The notes under the pieces are model-generated. The model was not told the DNA's origin, did no database searches, and was given only the letters and a program-made list of their open reading frames with translations. The position numbers and the translations under genes were made by a program. This document shows, piece after piece, positions 56,064 through 64,000 of a DNA stretch of 64,000 nucleotides; positions within the stretch are counted from its first letter, which is position 1, and every line of letters starts with the position of its first letter. The DNA lies in contig NZ_FOHX01000002.1 of the NCBI RefSeq assembly GCF_900111685.1, positions 555,869 to 619,868 on the forward strand. The letters run 5' to 3'. This stretch comes from Nonomuraea wenchangensis. GTDB taxonomy: Bacteria > Actinomycetota > Actinomycetes > Streptosporangiales > Streptosporangiaceae.

Positions 56064-57064
56064 CCATCCGAGTCCTTGCCGCAGGTGACCACTTCGTCAC
56101 GAACCGCCTGCTGGTCGACGCGCTGCGGCGCGAGGTCCCCGGCGAGGTGGACGTCCGCGAGCTGACGCTGCCGTGGCCGGTGGTGCCGTTCGGCCGCGTC
56201 GGCGAGGTGGACGAGGCGTCGGACGTCGAGGACGAGCTGATCGAGGCGCTGCGCGGCGTCGAGGTCTGCGTGACCCAGATGGCCCCGCTGACCAAGCGTG
56301 TCCTCGACGCCTCCCCCGACCTGCGGCTGTTCTGCGTCAGCAGGGGCGGGCCTGTGAACGCCAACCTGGAGGCGGCGGCGCGGGCCGGGGTCCGGGTGAC
56401 GTTCGCGCCGGGGCGCAACGCGGTGGCCACCGCCGAGCACACGCTCGCCATGCTGCTCGCCGCGACCCGCCGCATCCCCCAGACCCACGCCGACCTGGCC
56501 GGCGGCGTGTGGCGCGGCGACTACTACACCTACGACAGCGTGGGCCCCGAGCTGGAGGGCGGCACGGTCGGCCTGGTCGGCTACGGCGCGATCGGCCGCC
56601 GGGTGGCCAGGATGCTCGAAGGGTTCGGTGCCGAGGTGCTGGTGCACGACCCGTACGTGGACGTCCCCGGCAAGGTGGAGCTGCCGGAGCTGCTGCGCCG
56701 CTCGCGCTTCGTCTCCCTGCACGCCCGCGCCACGGCGGAGACCGCCGGCCTGATCGGCGCGGCCGAGATCGCCGCCATGCCACCGGGATCGGTGCTGGTC
56801 AACTGCGCGCGCGGCGCGCTGCTCGACTACGACGCGCTCTGCGACGCGCTGGAGTCCGGCCACCTGTTCGGCGCCGCGATGGACGTCTTCCCCGAGGAGC
56901 CGATCCCCGAGGGCTCGCGCCTGCTCACGGCGCCGAACCTGGTCATGACCCCGCACCTGGCCGGGGCGAGCAAGGAGACGGCGGCGAAGGCCGCCGCGAT
57001 CGTCGCGGCCGACGTGGCCCGCTACGTCCGCGGCGAACCGCTCCAGCACGTCGCTAACCCTTGA
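56060..57064 (+). CDS. D-2-hydroxyacid dehydrogenase
   Basis: A 334-residue NAD(P)-dependent dehydrogenase of the SerA/hydroxypyruvate-reductase class. The nucleotide loop is GLVGYGAIGR (171-180), catalytic Arg251 is in VNCARGALLD, Glu in VFPEEP (about 280) and His299 in MTPHLAG. TTG start, fixed by the same four-base overlap (TTGA) used by the rest of the operon. It oxidises or reduces a 2-hydroxyacid or its phosphate. Ends 11 bases inside the convergent permease gene. Confidence 0.9.
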   Translation: MTIRVLAAGDHFVTNRLLVDALRREVPGEVDVRELTLPWPVVPFGRVGEVDEASDVEDELIEALRGVEVCVTQMAPLTKRVLDASPDLRLFCVSRGGPVNANLEAAARAGVRVTFAPGRNAVATAEHTLAMLLAATRRIPQTHADLAGGVWRGDYYTYDSVGPELEGGTVGLVGYGAIGRRVARMLEGFGAEVLVHDPYVDVPGKVELPELLRRSRFVSLHARATAETAGLIGAAEIAAMPPGSVLVNCARGALLDYDALCDALESGHLFGAAMDVFPEEPIPEGSRLLTAPNLVMTPHLAGASKETAAKAAAIVAADVARYVRGEPLQHVANP

Positions 57065-57914
57065 GCGCCCCCGCCATGAGACCGCGCATGAAGAACCGGC
57101 CCAGCAGGACGTAGATCACCATCGTGGGGATCGACGCCAGGATCGCCGCCGCCATCTGCTGGCTGTACGGGGTGGCCTGCGCGCCGGCGATGTTGTTGAG
57201 CATCACGGTCGTGGGCCAGCTCGTCGGCCCGGTGAGGAAGACGGCGAACAGGAAGTCGTTCCACAACGAGGTGAACTGCCAGATGACGACCACCGCGATC
57301 GCGGGCCCGGACACCGGCAGCACCACCGACCGGTACGCCCGCAACATCCCGGCCCCGTCCACCCGCGCGGCCTCGATGAGCTGGGTGGGGATCGTCACGT
57401 AGTAGTTGCGGAAGATCAGCGTGCAGATCGGGATGCCGTACACGACGTGGGCGAGCACCAGGCCGGGGATGCCGCCGTAGAACACGCCGTCCAGCCCGGT
57501 CAGGTCGTTGAGCCCGACGAGGAGCTGCACCAGCGGGATCATCACCCCCTGGTAGGGGATGAACATCCCGAACAGGAACAGCGTGAACAGCACGTCCGCC
57601 CCGGGGAAGCGCCACTTGGACAGCACGTAGCCGTTCATGGAGCCGAGCGCGCACGACAGCAGCGAGCCCGGCACGGCCAGCAGCACGCTGTTCCACAGCC
57701 CCGGGGCGAGCTTCTCCCACGCCACCCGCCACGCCTCGACCGTCCACGTCCGCGGCAGGTTCCACGCCTGGCTCGGGTCCGCCTCGGTGAGCGGCTTGAA
57801 GCTGGTGACCAGCAGCACGTAGATCGGGATGAGGAAGACCACCACGAACAGGCACAGCACGCCGAACCGCGTCCACTGGAACACGGCTCCCCGCCGCCCG
57901 GCCACCGCCGTCAT
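57054..57914 (-). CDS. Carbohydrate ABC transporter permease (MalG-like)
   Basis: A 286-residue permease with six hydrophobic segments and the EAA loop IEAARVDGAGMLRAYRSVVLP, which contacts the ATPase. It is the second permease of the sugar importer; the ATG at 57914 overlaps the first permease gene (ATGA). Such importers in actinobacteria have no dedicated ATPase and use a shared MsiK-type ATPase elsewhere, which fits the absence of one here. Confidence 0.93.
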   Translation of the reverse strand: MTAVAGRRGAVFQWTRFGVLCLFVVVFLIPIYVLLVTSFKPLTEADPSQAWNLPRTWTVEAWRVAWEKLAPGLWNSVLLAVPGSLLSCALGSMNGYVLSKWRFPGADVLFTLFLFGMFIPYQGVMIPLVQLLVGLNDLTGLDGVFYGGIPGLVLAHVVYGIPICTLIFRNYYVTIPTQLIEAARVDGAGMLRAYRSVVLPVSGPAIAVVVIWQFTSLWNDFLFAVFLTGPTSWPTTVMLNNIAGAQATPYSQQMAAAILASIPTMVIYVLLGRFFMRGLMAGALKG

Positions 57915-58792
57915 GACGTCCTCTCCTTGCGTACGGACCAGATGAGGTACGGGATCACGAAGATCGCCACGCTCACCACGATGTAGGCCGCGATCGTGGC
58001 GCCCTTGGCCGGGTCGTGGGAGTCGAAGACCGCCACCCACATGAACACCGCCGGCACGTCGGTGATGATCTGCTTGCCGGACACCGCCACGATCAGGTCG
58101 AAGACCTTGAGCGAGATGTGCCCCAGGATGATCAGCGCCGACAGCAGCACCGGCCGCAGCAGCGGCAGCACGACGTGACGGTAGACGCCCCACTCGGTGC
58201 AGCCGTCCACCCGCGCCGCCTCGCGCAGCTCCTCGGGCACGCCGCGGAAGCCCGCCAGGAACAGCGCCATGACATAGCCGGACATCTGCCAGATCGCCGG
58301 CAGCGCCATCGCCGCCATGCCCCAGTCCTGGTCGCGGAACCACTGCCACTCCGGCAGCCCCAGGTAGCCGAACAGCCGGTTGAGCCCGACGGCCCGCTCC
58401 CCCGTCCCCGAGTTCATCAGCCACCGCCACACGATGCCGGTGGCCACGAACGAGATCGCCATGGGGAACAGGTAGATCGCCCGGAACGTCCCCTCGCCCC
58501 TGATCCCCTTCTCCATGAGGAACGCCAGCAGCCAGCCGAGCAGCAGCGCCCCCAGCACGAACACGACCGTGAACAGGATCGTGTGGCTCACGGACAGGTG
58601 CCAGCGGGGCAGGTCCCAGATGTCGACGAAGTTCTTCAGCCCCACGAACTCGCCCTCGGCCACCTGGCTGTGCTTGTCGGTCATGGCGAGCTGGAAGTTC
58701 CAGCCCAGCAGGCCGTACACGAAGACGCCGATCGCGATGATCGACGGGGTGACGAGGAGCAGCCCGGGCAGCCACGTACGTGCCCGCCTCAC
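57911..58792 (-). CDS. Carbohydrate ABC transporter permease (MalF/UgpA-like)
   Basis: A 293-residue permease with six hydrophobic segments (first LPGLLLVTPSIIAIGVFVYG) and the EAA loop REAARVDGCTEWGVYRHVVL. It pairs with the downstream MalG-like gene. It follows the substrate-binding gene by 69 bases. The specificity is set by the binding protein. Confidence 0.93.
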   Translation of the reverse strand: MRRARTWLPGLLLVTPSIIAIGVFVYGLLGWNFQLAMTDKHSQVAEGEFVGLKNFVDIWDLPRWHLSVSHTILFTVVFVLGALLLGWLLAFLMEKGIRGEGTFRAIYLFPMAISFVATGIVWRWLMNSGTGERAVGLNRLFGYLGLPEWQWFRDQDWGMAAMALPAIWQMSGYVMALFLAGFRGVPEELREAARVDGCTEWGVYRHVVLPLLRPVLLSALIILGHISLKVFDLIVAVSGKQIITDVPAVFMWVAVFDSHDPAKGATIAAYIVVSVAIFVIPYLIWSVRKERTS

Positions 58793-58861
58793 GATTCTTC
58801 CCTCCAGGGACGCGGCGGCCGGCCGGGCCGCCGCGTCCCGCTCGATGGCGTCAAAGGGCGT

Positions 58862-60154
58862 TTACTGCGCGTTGGCCGTGGCCGCGTCGGCGAGCCCCTG
58901 CTGGAGGGCCTTGACGTCCTTGCTGCTGATGTAGAGCCCGACCGCCTCGGTGATGGCGGCCAGCCACGGCTGGTTCACCGAGACGCCGTGCTGGACCGAG
59001 CCGGCCAGCTTGTTGTCCGACCAGTCCTTCAACGCGTCGGCGAGGTAGTCGGTGTAGAGGGACTTGTCGGCGTCGGTGCGCGCCGGGATGGAGCCCTTCT
59101 TCGGGTTGAAGGCGTCCTGTCCCTCCTTGCCGGCCGCGACCTTGAGCCAGGCGATGGCCCCGTCCCGGTGCTTGGCGCCCTTGGGCAGGGTGAAGCTGTC
59201 GGACAGCCACAGGTAGGTGCCCTCGGTGCCGGGGGCCGGCGCCCAGTCGAAGTCCGTCTTCGAGGTCTTGCCGAGGCCGCCCTCGGGCGGGTTGTGGAAG
59301 TAGCCGTAGGCCCAGTCGCCCATGATGTTGAACGCGGCCTGGCCGTCGGCCACCTGCTTGGCGGCGGGCTGCCAGTCGTCCTGCGGGTCGCCCGCGTACG
59401 ACATGATCTTGTTGAAGCTCTCCAGGGCCTTGGCGACCTCGGGCCCGGCCCAGTTGCCGCCCGGCTTGAACAGCGCGTTGTAGGCGTCGGTGCCGAGGCT
59501 GCCGAGCAGGACGTTCTCCAGCAGGTGGGTGACGGTCCACTCCGAGCCGATGGACAGCGGGATCTTGCCCGTGGCCTTGACCTTCTCCAGCGCCGCGATG
59601 AACTCGTCGATCGTCTTCGGCGCGGCGGCGACGCCCGCCTCCTTGAGCACGCCCGGGTTGAACCAGAGCACGTTGGAGCGGTGGATGTTCACCGGCACCG
59701 AGTAGATCTTGCCGTCCACGCTGATCTGGTCCACGAGCTGCTGCGGGAAGACGTCCTTGAGCTTCAGCTCGTCGTAGAGGAAGGTGAGGTCCTCCAGGTT
59801 GCCCGCCTTGATGTAGCCCTGCAGCTCGGCGCCCGCGTGGCCCTGGAAGGTGTCCGGCGGCTGGCCGGCCTGGAGCTTGGACTCCAGCAGGGCCTTGGCC
59901 TTGTCGCCGGAGCCGCCCGCCACGGCGGCATCGAAGAAGGAGTAGCCGGAGTTCTGCTGCTCGAAGATCTTCCGCATCTCGGCGAGGCCGTCCGCCTCAC
60001 CGGGCCCGGTCCACCAGGAGAAGACCTCGACCTGCTGCTTGCCGCCGCCGGCCGCGGGCTGCTGTGAGGACTCTCCGCCGCCGCCACCGCCGCACGCGGC
60101 TAATCCCAAGACTCCCGCCATCATGATCGAGGCGGCTGCCAACCACCGTCGCAT
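58862..60154 (-). CDS. Extracellular sugar-binding lipoprotein
   Basis: A 430-residue lipoprotein: signal peptide RWLAAASIMMAGVLGLAACG with lipobox LAAC, then a Gly/Ser-rich linker. The mature protein is a type II (UgpB/MalE-like) binding protein, with VEVFSWWTGPGEADGLAEM, WFNPGVLKEAGVAAAPKT and FNIMGDWAYGYFHNPP. It feeds the two permeases downstream. The operator TTGACAACGTTGTCAA lies 40 bases upstream, implying LacI control. The likely ligand is an oligosaccharide, but this is not certain. Confidence 0.92.
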   Translation of the reverse strand: MRRWLAAASIMMAGVLGLAACGGGGGGESSQQPAAGGGKQQVEVFSWWTGPGEADGLAEMRKIFEQQNSGYSFFDAAVAGGSGDKAKALLESKLQAGQPPDTFQGHAGAELQGYIKAGNLEDLTFLYDELKLKDVFPQQLVDQISVDGKIYSVPVNIHRSNVLWFNPGVLKEAGVAAAPKTIDEFIAALEKVKATGKIPLSIGSEWTVTHLLENVLLGSLGTDAYNALFKPGGNWAGPEVAKALESFNKIMSYAGDPQDDWQPAAKQVADGQAAFNIMGDWAYGYFHNPPEGGLGKTSKTDFDWAPAPGTEGTYLWLSDSFTLPKGAKHRDGAIAWLKVAAGKEGQDAFNPKKGSIPARTDADKSLYTDYLADALKDWSDNKLAGSVQHGVSVNQPWLAAITEAVGLYISSKDVKALQQGLADAATANAQ

Positions 60155-60194
60155 CGCACACCATCCCTTCGAAGTCCCCCGAAGCAGGTGGTTC

Positions 60195-60210
60195 TTGACA
60201 ACGTTGTCAA
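60195..60210. promoter_or_regulatory. Perfect LacI-type operator of the sugar importer
   Basis: TTGACAACGTTGTCAA is a perfect 16-base palindrome with central CG. Its TTGACA half may also be the -35 on either strand, so bound repressor would block polymerase. The nearest LacI gene with a similar site is at 45018, 15 kb away. Confidence 0.8.
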
Positions 60211-60347
60211 CGGGGCTATCAACCCATCTCACCCAACGGGACGTCAAGGGATGAGGTGGTAACAGCTCCGCATACTCCCCCTGGCGCGGGCGCTTGTTCC
60301 TTGTCACTCCGGGGGGCGGGGCGCTCACGCTGGGCACACTTCCTGGC

Positions 60348-62210
60348 ATGCCCGACGAGCCCCTGGAACTCGGCGAGATCTCCTTCTCGGACTGGCACGC
60401 CCACACCGGCAAACTGGCCGAGGTCGGCTTCCTCACCATCGCCAGGCGGCTGCCGTCGCTGGTGTCCCAGGCGATGGGCATCGCCTGGCGGGCCAGCCCG
60501 CGCGACACCGCACTGGCGATCACGCTCAACCTGCTCGGCGGGGTGTTCACCGCGTTCGGGCTGCTCGCCACGACCGGCGTGCTCACCGCGCTGTTCAGCG
60601 CGGGCCCGACCGCCGGCCGGGTGATGGCCGCGCTGCCCAGCCTGGCCCTGGTGGGCGCGGCGGCGGCGCTGCGCGCGGCCGTGCAGGCCTGCGCGGGCTG
60701 GGCGCAGTCCCGCCTCGACCCGCAGGTCAGCCGGCTCACCGAGGAGCGGCTGTACGGGCTGACCAGCCGCGTCGAACTGGCCGCCTACGACGACCCCGAC
60801 TTCCACGACGCGCTCCAGCGGGCCCGGCTGCGCGGCGTGGCCATGGCGGACTCGGTGGTGTCGGCGACCGTGGACGTGCTGACCGCCGCCGTCGGCATCG
60901 CCGCCGTGGCCGGCGTGCTGGGCGTGCTGCACCCGGTGCTGCTGCCGCTGCTCCTGCTGGCGGTGCTGCCGGACGCCTGGGCCATGGTCCGCAGCGCCAA
61001 GATGCGCTACGCCACCCTGTACGCCCTCATCCCCGCCGCCCGCCGCAAGTGGATCATCGGCGAGCTGCTGGCCGACCGCGACCCGGCGGCCGAGGTGCGC
61101 GCGTTCACCATGCGCGGCTTCCTGCTGCGCATGTACGACGCGGTCGCCAAGGTCGAGCAGGACGTGATGCTCGGGCTGGCCCGGCGGCAGACGTACGCGC
61201 GGGTCGCGGGCGAGGCGCTGAGCGGCCTCGGCGCCGGCGCGGTCTACGTCGCGCTCGGCGTGCTGCTCGCGGTCGGAGCGATCCCGCTGGCCGTGGCGGG
61301 CACCGCGGTCCTCGCCATCCGGTCCGCCCAGCAGTCGCTGGCCACCCTGATGTACGCCACCAACCGCCTCTACGAGGAGGGCCTGTACTTCACCGACTTT
61401 CTGGAGTTCTGCGCCGACGCCGAGCGCCGGGTGCCGGGCAGCAGGACGACCCCGATGCCGGCCGGCTTCCAGCGCGTCATCGCCGCGAACGTCACCTTCA
61501 CCTACCCCGGCGCGGAGGAGCCCGCGCTGCGCGAGGTGTCCGTCGAGATCAAGCGGGGCGAGATCGTCGCGTTCGTCGGCGAGAACGGCTCGGGCAAGAC
61601 CACCCTGTCCAAGATCCTCGCCGGCCTGTACGAGCCCGACACGGGCACCGTCCACTGGGACGACACCGACCTGCGCGAGGTGGACCCCGACGAGCTGCGC
61701 CTGCGCACCGCCGTGATCGCCCAGGACCACACCCGCTGGCCGCTCGCCGCCCGCTACAACATCACCATGGGCACCGACAAGGGCGAGCCTGCCCTGCACT
61801 CCGCGGCGACGGTGGCCGGGGCCGACGAGGTGATCGCCGCCCTGCCGCACGGCTACCGCACCCTGCTCGACCGCCGCTTCAAGGACGGCCACGAGCTGTC
61901 CGGCGGGCAGTGGCAGCGCATCGCCGTGGCCCGCGGCTTCCACCGCGACGCCGACCTGCTCATCTGCGACGAGCCCACCGCCGCGCTCGACGCCCGCGCC
62001 GAGCACGCGCTGTTCGAGCGCATCCGCGACCATGCCGACGGCCGTACGGTGCTGCTCATCACCCACCGCCTGGCCAGCGTCCGCCTCGCCGACCGCATCT
62101 ACGTGCTGGAGCACGGCCGGGTCACCGAGGAGGGCGACCACGACGCGCTCATGGCGAGGGGCGGGCTCTACGCCGACCTCTACACCCTCCAGGCCACCGC
62201 CTACCGGTGA
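60348..62210 (+). CDS. ABC exporter (fused permease and ATPase)
   Basis: A 620-residue half-transporter from ATG 60348. Residues about 40-350 form a membrane domain of six helices; the C-terminal ATPase has VGENGSGKTT (Walker A), LSGGQWQRIAVARG, LLICDEPTAALD and ITHRL. Such exporters homo- or heterodimerise to pump lipids, drugs or peptides. No partner half or peptide precursor gene is nearby. Upstream is a short gap after the divergent LacI-type operator. Confidence 0.92.
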   Translation: MPDEPLELGEISFSDWHAHTGKLAEVGFLTIARRLPSLVSQAMGIAWRASPRDTALAITLNLLGGVFTAFGLLATTGVLTALFSAGPTAGRVMAALPSLALVGAAAALRAAVQACAGWAQSRLDPQVSRLTEERLYGLTSRVELAAYDDPDFHDALQRARLRGVAMADSVVSATVDVLTAAVGIAAVAGVLGVLHPVLLPLLLLAVLPDAWAMVRSAKMRYATLYALIPAARRKWIIGELLADRDPAAEVRAFTMRGFLLRMYDAVAKVEQDVMLGLARRQTYARVAGEALSGLGAGAVYVALGVLLAVGAIPLAVAGTAVLAIRSAQQSLATLMYATNRLYEEGLYFTDFLEFCADAERRVPGSRTTPMPAGFQRVIAANVTFTYPGAEEPALREVSVEIKRGEIVAFVGENGSGKTTLSKILAGLYEPDTGTVHWDDTDLREVDPDELRLRTAVIAQDHTRWPLAARYNITMGTDKGEPALHSAATVAGADEVIAALPHGYRTLLDRRFKDGHELSGGQWQRIAVARGFHRDADLLICDEPTAALDARAEHALFERIRDHADGRTVLLITHRLASVRLADRIYVLEHGRVTEEGDHDALMARGGLYADLYTLQATAYR

Positions 62211-63656
62211 TCACGAGAGGGCGGCCTGGATCACCGCCCGCGCGATCGGCGCCACGGCGGCGGCCCGCGCGCCCGGCCCCTCCAGCACCACCCCGACGGC
62301 CACCTCGGGCTTGTCCGCGGGCGCGAACGCGGTGACGAGCGCCTGCTCCCGATCCGGGGGCGCGGACCTCGCCGCCTTGGCGGCGGCCTGGACGACGGGC
62401 AGCGCCGCGCCCGTCCCGGTGCCGCCACCCCGCGTCACCGTCGTCATCATCGCCGCCAGGTGCCTGGCCAGCGCCGGCGGCATCGCCACCCGCCACGGCG
62501 TGGGCACCGCCTGGTTGATCACGGAGCCGTCCGGCAGCCGCACCTCCTCCACCATGTAGGGCCGCATGAGCACCCCGCCGTTGGCGACCGCCGCCGACAG
62601 CATGGCGATCATGAGCGGCGTGGCCCGGTTGTCGTGGTGCCCGATGGCGGCGAGCGCCGTCTGCGCCCGGTCCATGCTCAACGGATACCTGCTGGGCGTG
62701 GCGGGCAGCGGGATCGCGAGCGGCCCCGCGTTGAAGCCGAACGCCTCCGCCTGGTCGCGCAGCAGGTCCTGGCCGAGCTGCAGCCCGATGCCGGCGAAGG
62801 CGGTCTCGCAGGAGACCTGGAAGGCGTAGATGAGGGTCGGGTGCGCGTCGTCGCAGCCGGGGTTGTTGCGCACGCTCTGCCGCCCGCCCGGCAGGGACAG
62901 CAGCGCCGGCGCGTCGAGCAGGCTGGAGGGGGTGTACTCGCCGGAGGACAGCGCCGCCGCCGTGGTGACCAGCTTGAACGTGGCCCCCGGCGGATAGGGC
63001 CGGTTCAGCGCCCGGTTCAGCAGCGGCCGGCCGGGGTCCTCCCTGAGCCGCCGGCCGGTCGCGTCGAGCACGTCCCGGTCGAAGGTGGTGAAGACGTTGG
63101 GGTCGTACGACGGGTACGACGCCAGCGCCAGCACCGCCCCCGTCGCCGGATGCAGCGCCACCACCGCCCCCGGCACCCCGGCCGCGAGCAGCCCCTCGTA
63201 CGCCGCCCGCTGCGCCCGGTCGCTGATCGTCAGCCGGACGTCGGCCCCCTCGACCTCGCCCGCCCGCACCAGCGAGCGCACCTTGACCTGGGCGTCGGCG
63301 CCGGACAGCATGCCGTCCTCGGCCTGCTCCATGCCGGTGGCCTGGTGGAGCGCCAGATGCCCGGTGACGGCCGCGTAGACCGGGCCGTGCGGGTAGACCC
63401 GGCGGAACCGGTAGGGGCCGCCGCCGGAGGGGCGGCTCACGGCGACGGGCGTGCCGTCGTAGGTGAGGATGTCGCCGCGCGGGTGGGAGTAGCGCTCGAT
63501 GAGCGGCCGCTCGTTCCTGCGGTCGGCGTTGAGGGCGGACGTGCCGAACGCCTGGATCACGGTGATCTGTCCCAGCAGCGCGAACAGCAGGCCGCCGCAC
63601 ATCAGGGCCACGCGGCCCACCGACTCGTTGATCCTCCCGGCCCGCGCTCCCGCCAT
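62211..63656 (-). CDS. PbpA-like penicillin-binding protein, catalytically degenerate
   Basis: A 481-residue class B PBP homologue with one N-terminal membrane anchor (about residues 15-38) and a transpeptidase domain. The fold-marking sequences are present (RGDILTYDGTPVA, LHPATGAVLALASYPSYDPN), but all three active-site motifs are altered: SxxK is Ala225-Thr-Phe-Lys228 (PPGATFK), SxN is Ser-Cys-Glu (282-284) and KTG is Lys427-Ala-Ala. The acylating Ser is therefore missing, so it should not bind penicillin or crosslink glycan. A structural or regulatory role is likely. No rodA/ftsW neighbour is seen. Confidence 0.9.
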   Translation of the reverse strand: MAGARAGRINESVGRVALMCGGLLFALLGQITVIQAFGTSALNADRRNERPLIERYSHPRGDILTYDGTPVAVSRPSGGGPYRFRRVYPHGPVYAAVTGHLALHQATGMEQAEDGMLSGADAQVKVRSLVRAGEVEGADVRLTISDRAQRAAYEGLLAAGVPGAVVALHPATGAVLALASYPSYDPNVFTTFDRDVLDATGRRLREDPGRPLLNRALNRPYPPGATFKLVTTAAALSSGEYTPSSLLDAPALLSLPGGRQSVRNNPGCDDAHPTLIYAFQVSCETAFAGIGLQLGQDLLRDQAEAFGFNAGPLAIPLPATPSRYPLSMDRAQTALAAIGHHDNRATPLMIAMLSAAVANGGVLMRPYMVEEVRLPDGSVINQAVPTPWRVAMPPALARHLAAMMTTVTRGGGTGTGAALPVVQAAAKAARSAPPDREQALVTAFAPADKPEVAVGVVLEGPGARAAAVAPIARAVIQAALS

Positions 63657-63692
63657 GGGTCTCGGTCTAACAGCCGGAGCGCAAAGGGCCGG

Positions 63693-64000
63693 CTAGAGGA
63701 GGCTGCGGTAGTAGGAGATCTTGTGGTGGATGTAGTCCTGCCGTTCGATGAGGTTGGCGATCTGCTCCTGGACCTGCCGGTCGTGCTCCTCCAGCAGCTT
63801 GATCCGGTCGGGCACGGTGTGGTCGCCGGCGCGGACGAGCTCGGCGAAGCGGAGCATGGTGGCGATGGGCATGCCGGTCTCGCGCAGGCAGCGCAGCGTG
63901 CCCAGCCAGCCGATGTCCTCCTCACTGAACCTGCGCTGCCCGGCGGCGTTCCTGTCGACGCGCTCCAGCAGCCCGATCTTCTCGTAGTAACGCAAGGTGT
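63693..64000 (-). CDS. MerR-family regulator (partial, 5' end outside window)
   Basis: The last 102 codons of a MerR-type gene. The N-terminal winged helix continues past the window edge (TLRYYEKIGLLERVDRNAAGQRRFSEEDIGWLG), followed by a coiled-coil dimerisation helix (IKLLEEHDRQVQEQIANLIERQDYIHHK). No Cys metal-binding pattern is seen in the C-terminal part, so it is more like drug- or organic-solvent-sensing MerR proteins than metal sensors. It sits downstream of nothing else in the window. Confidence 0.88.
   Translation of the reverse strand, partial: TLRYYEKIGLLERVDRNAAGQRRFSEEDIGWLGTLRCLRETGMPIATMLRFAELVRAGDHTVPDRIKLLEEHDRQVQEQIANLIERQDYIHHKISYYRSLL

Noticed and set aside
1-64000. CRISPR arrays, rRNA operons, insertion sequences and antibiotic biosynthesis clusters
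   Set aside because: I saw no regularly spaced repeats of the right length, no rRNA signature sequence, no transposase and no PKS/NRPS or RiPP genes.

Overview
The window is very GC-rich actinobacterial DNA. Many promoters look leaderless (a TANNNT hexamer 6-8 bases before a GTG or ATG), most genes are chromosomal-core or accessory metabolic genes, and several actinobacterial signature families occur: the SAM methyltransferase family once called DUF574, a GPGG-motif small membrane protein, SecA2, PbpA-like and PknB-like proteins, and a prokaryotic phospholipase A2. A filamentous actinomycete of the Streptosporangiaceae (Nonomuraea-like) is my best guess, by gene style only. There is no prophage, CRISPR array, insertion sequence, rRNA operon or obvious antibiotic gene cluster.

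Layout. 1-0.95 kb: the start of a HipA-like kinase gene leaving the window, then tRNA-Lys(CTT). 1-4.8 kb: MoxR ATPase plus VWA protein, facing two tandem zinc-ribbon paralogues and a NERD membrane protein. 5-9 kb: a TetR regulator facing a three-gene acyl-CoA dehydrogenase operon; near-identical palindromes lie in both promoters. 9-12.5 kb: GNAT, then a TetR/FAD-monooxygenase divergent pair with three operators exactly 22 bp apart. 13-26.5 kb: SecA2, topoisomerase IB, PRC-barrel, BON, SDR, transketolase, ChaB, DUF6458 and small membrane proteins. Several of these have SigB-like promoters (GTTT-N14/15-GGGTAG and variants), so the stretch looks like a general-stress neighbourhood. Inside it an EamA transporter is preceded by what reads as a textbook peptide-leader attenuator. 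26.5-36.7 kb: a pseudokinase-WD40 membrane protein convergent with an intact PknB-type kinase, a winged-helix protein, secreted phospholipase A2, DUF4429-SHOCT protein, a second identical tRNA-Lys and a nucleoside hydrolase. 36.75-36.88 kb: three perfect hairpins, two with C-rich loops resembling the actinobacterial 6C small RNA.

37-49 kb: OsmC, a membrane protein with a reductase-like tail, an ammonia-lyase homologue lacking the normal MIO-forming Ser, a LacI regulator with three operators 13 bp apart in front of an amidohydrolase/thiol-dioxygenase operon, an FhuF-like protein, two MFS transporters, a second LacI and an ArsR-type regulator. 48.4-57.1 kb: a SorC regulator and a seven-gene, fully overlapping operon (sugar-binding lipoprotein, ABC ATPase, permease, two FGGY kinases, histidine phosphatase, 2-hydroxyacid dehydrogenase) that looks like an uncharacterised sugar or polyol pathway. 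57-60.2 kb: a second sugar ABC importer without its own ATPase, behind a perfect LacI-type palindrome. 60.3-64 kb: an ABC exporter, a penicillin-binding-protein homologue that has lost all three catalytic motifs, and the end of a MerR gene.

Most striking are the EamA attenuator, the catalytically dead PBP, the MIO-less lyase, the SorC kinase-kinase-phosphatase-dehydrogenase operon, the phased operator arrays, the SigB-like promoter cluster and the 6C-like RNA.
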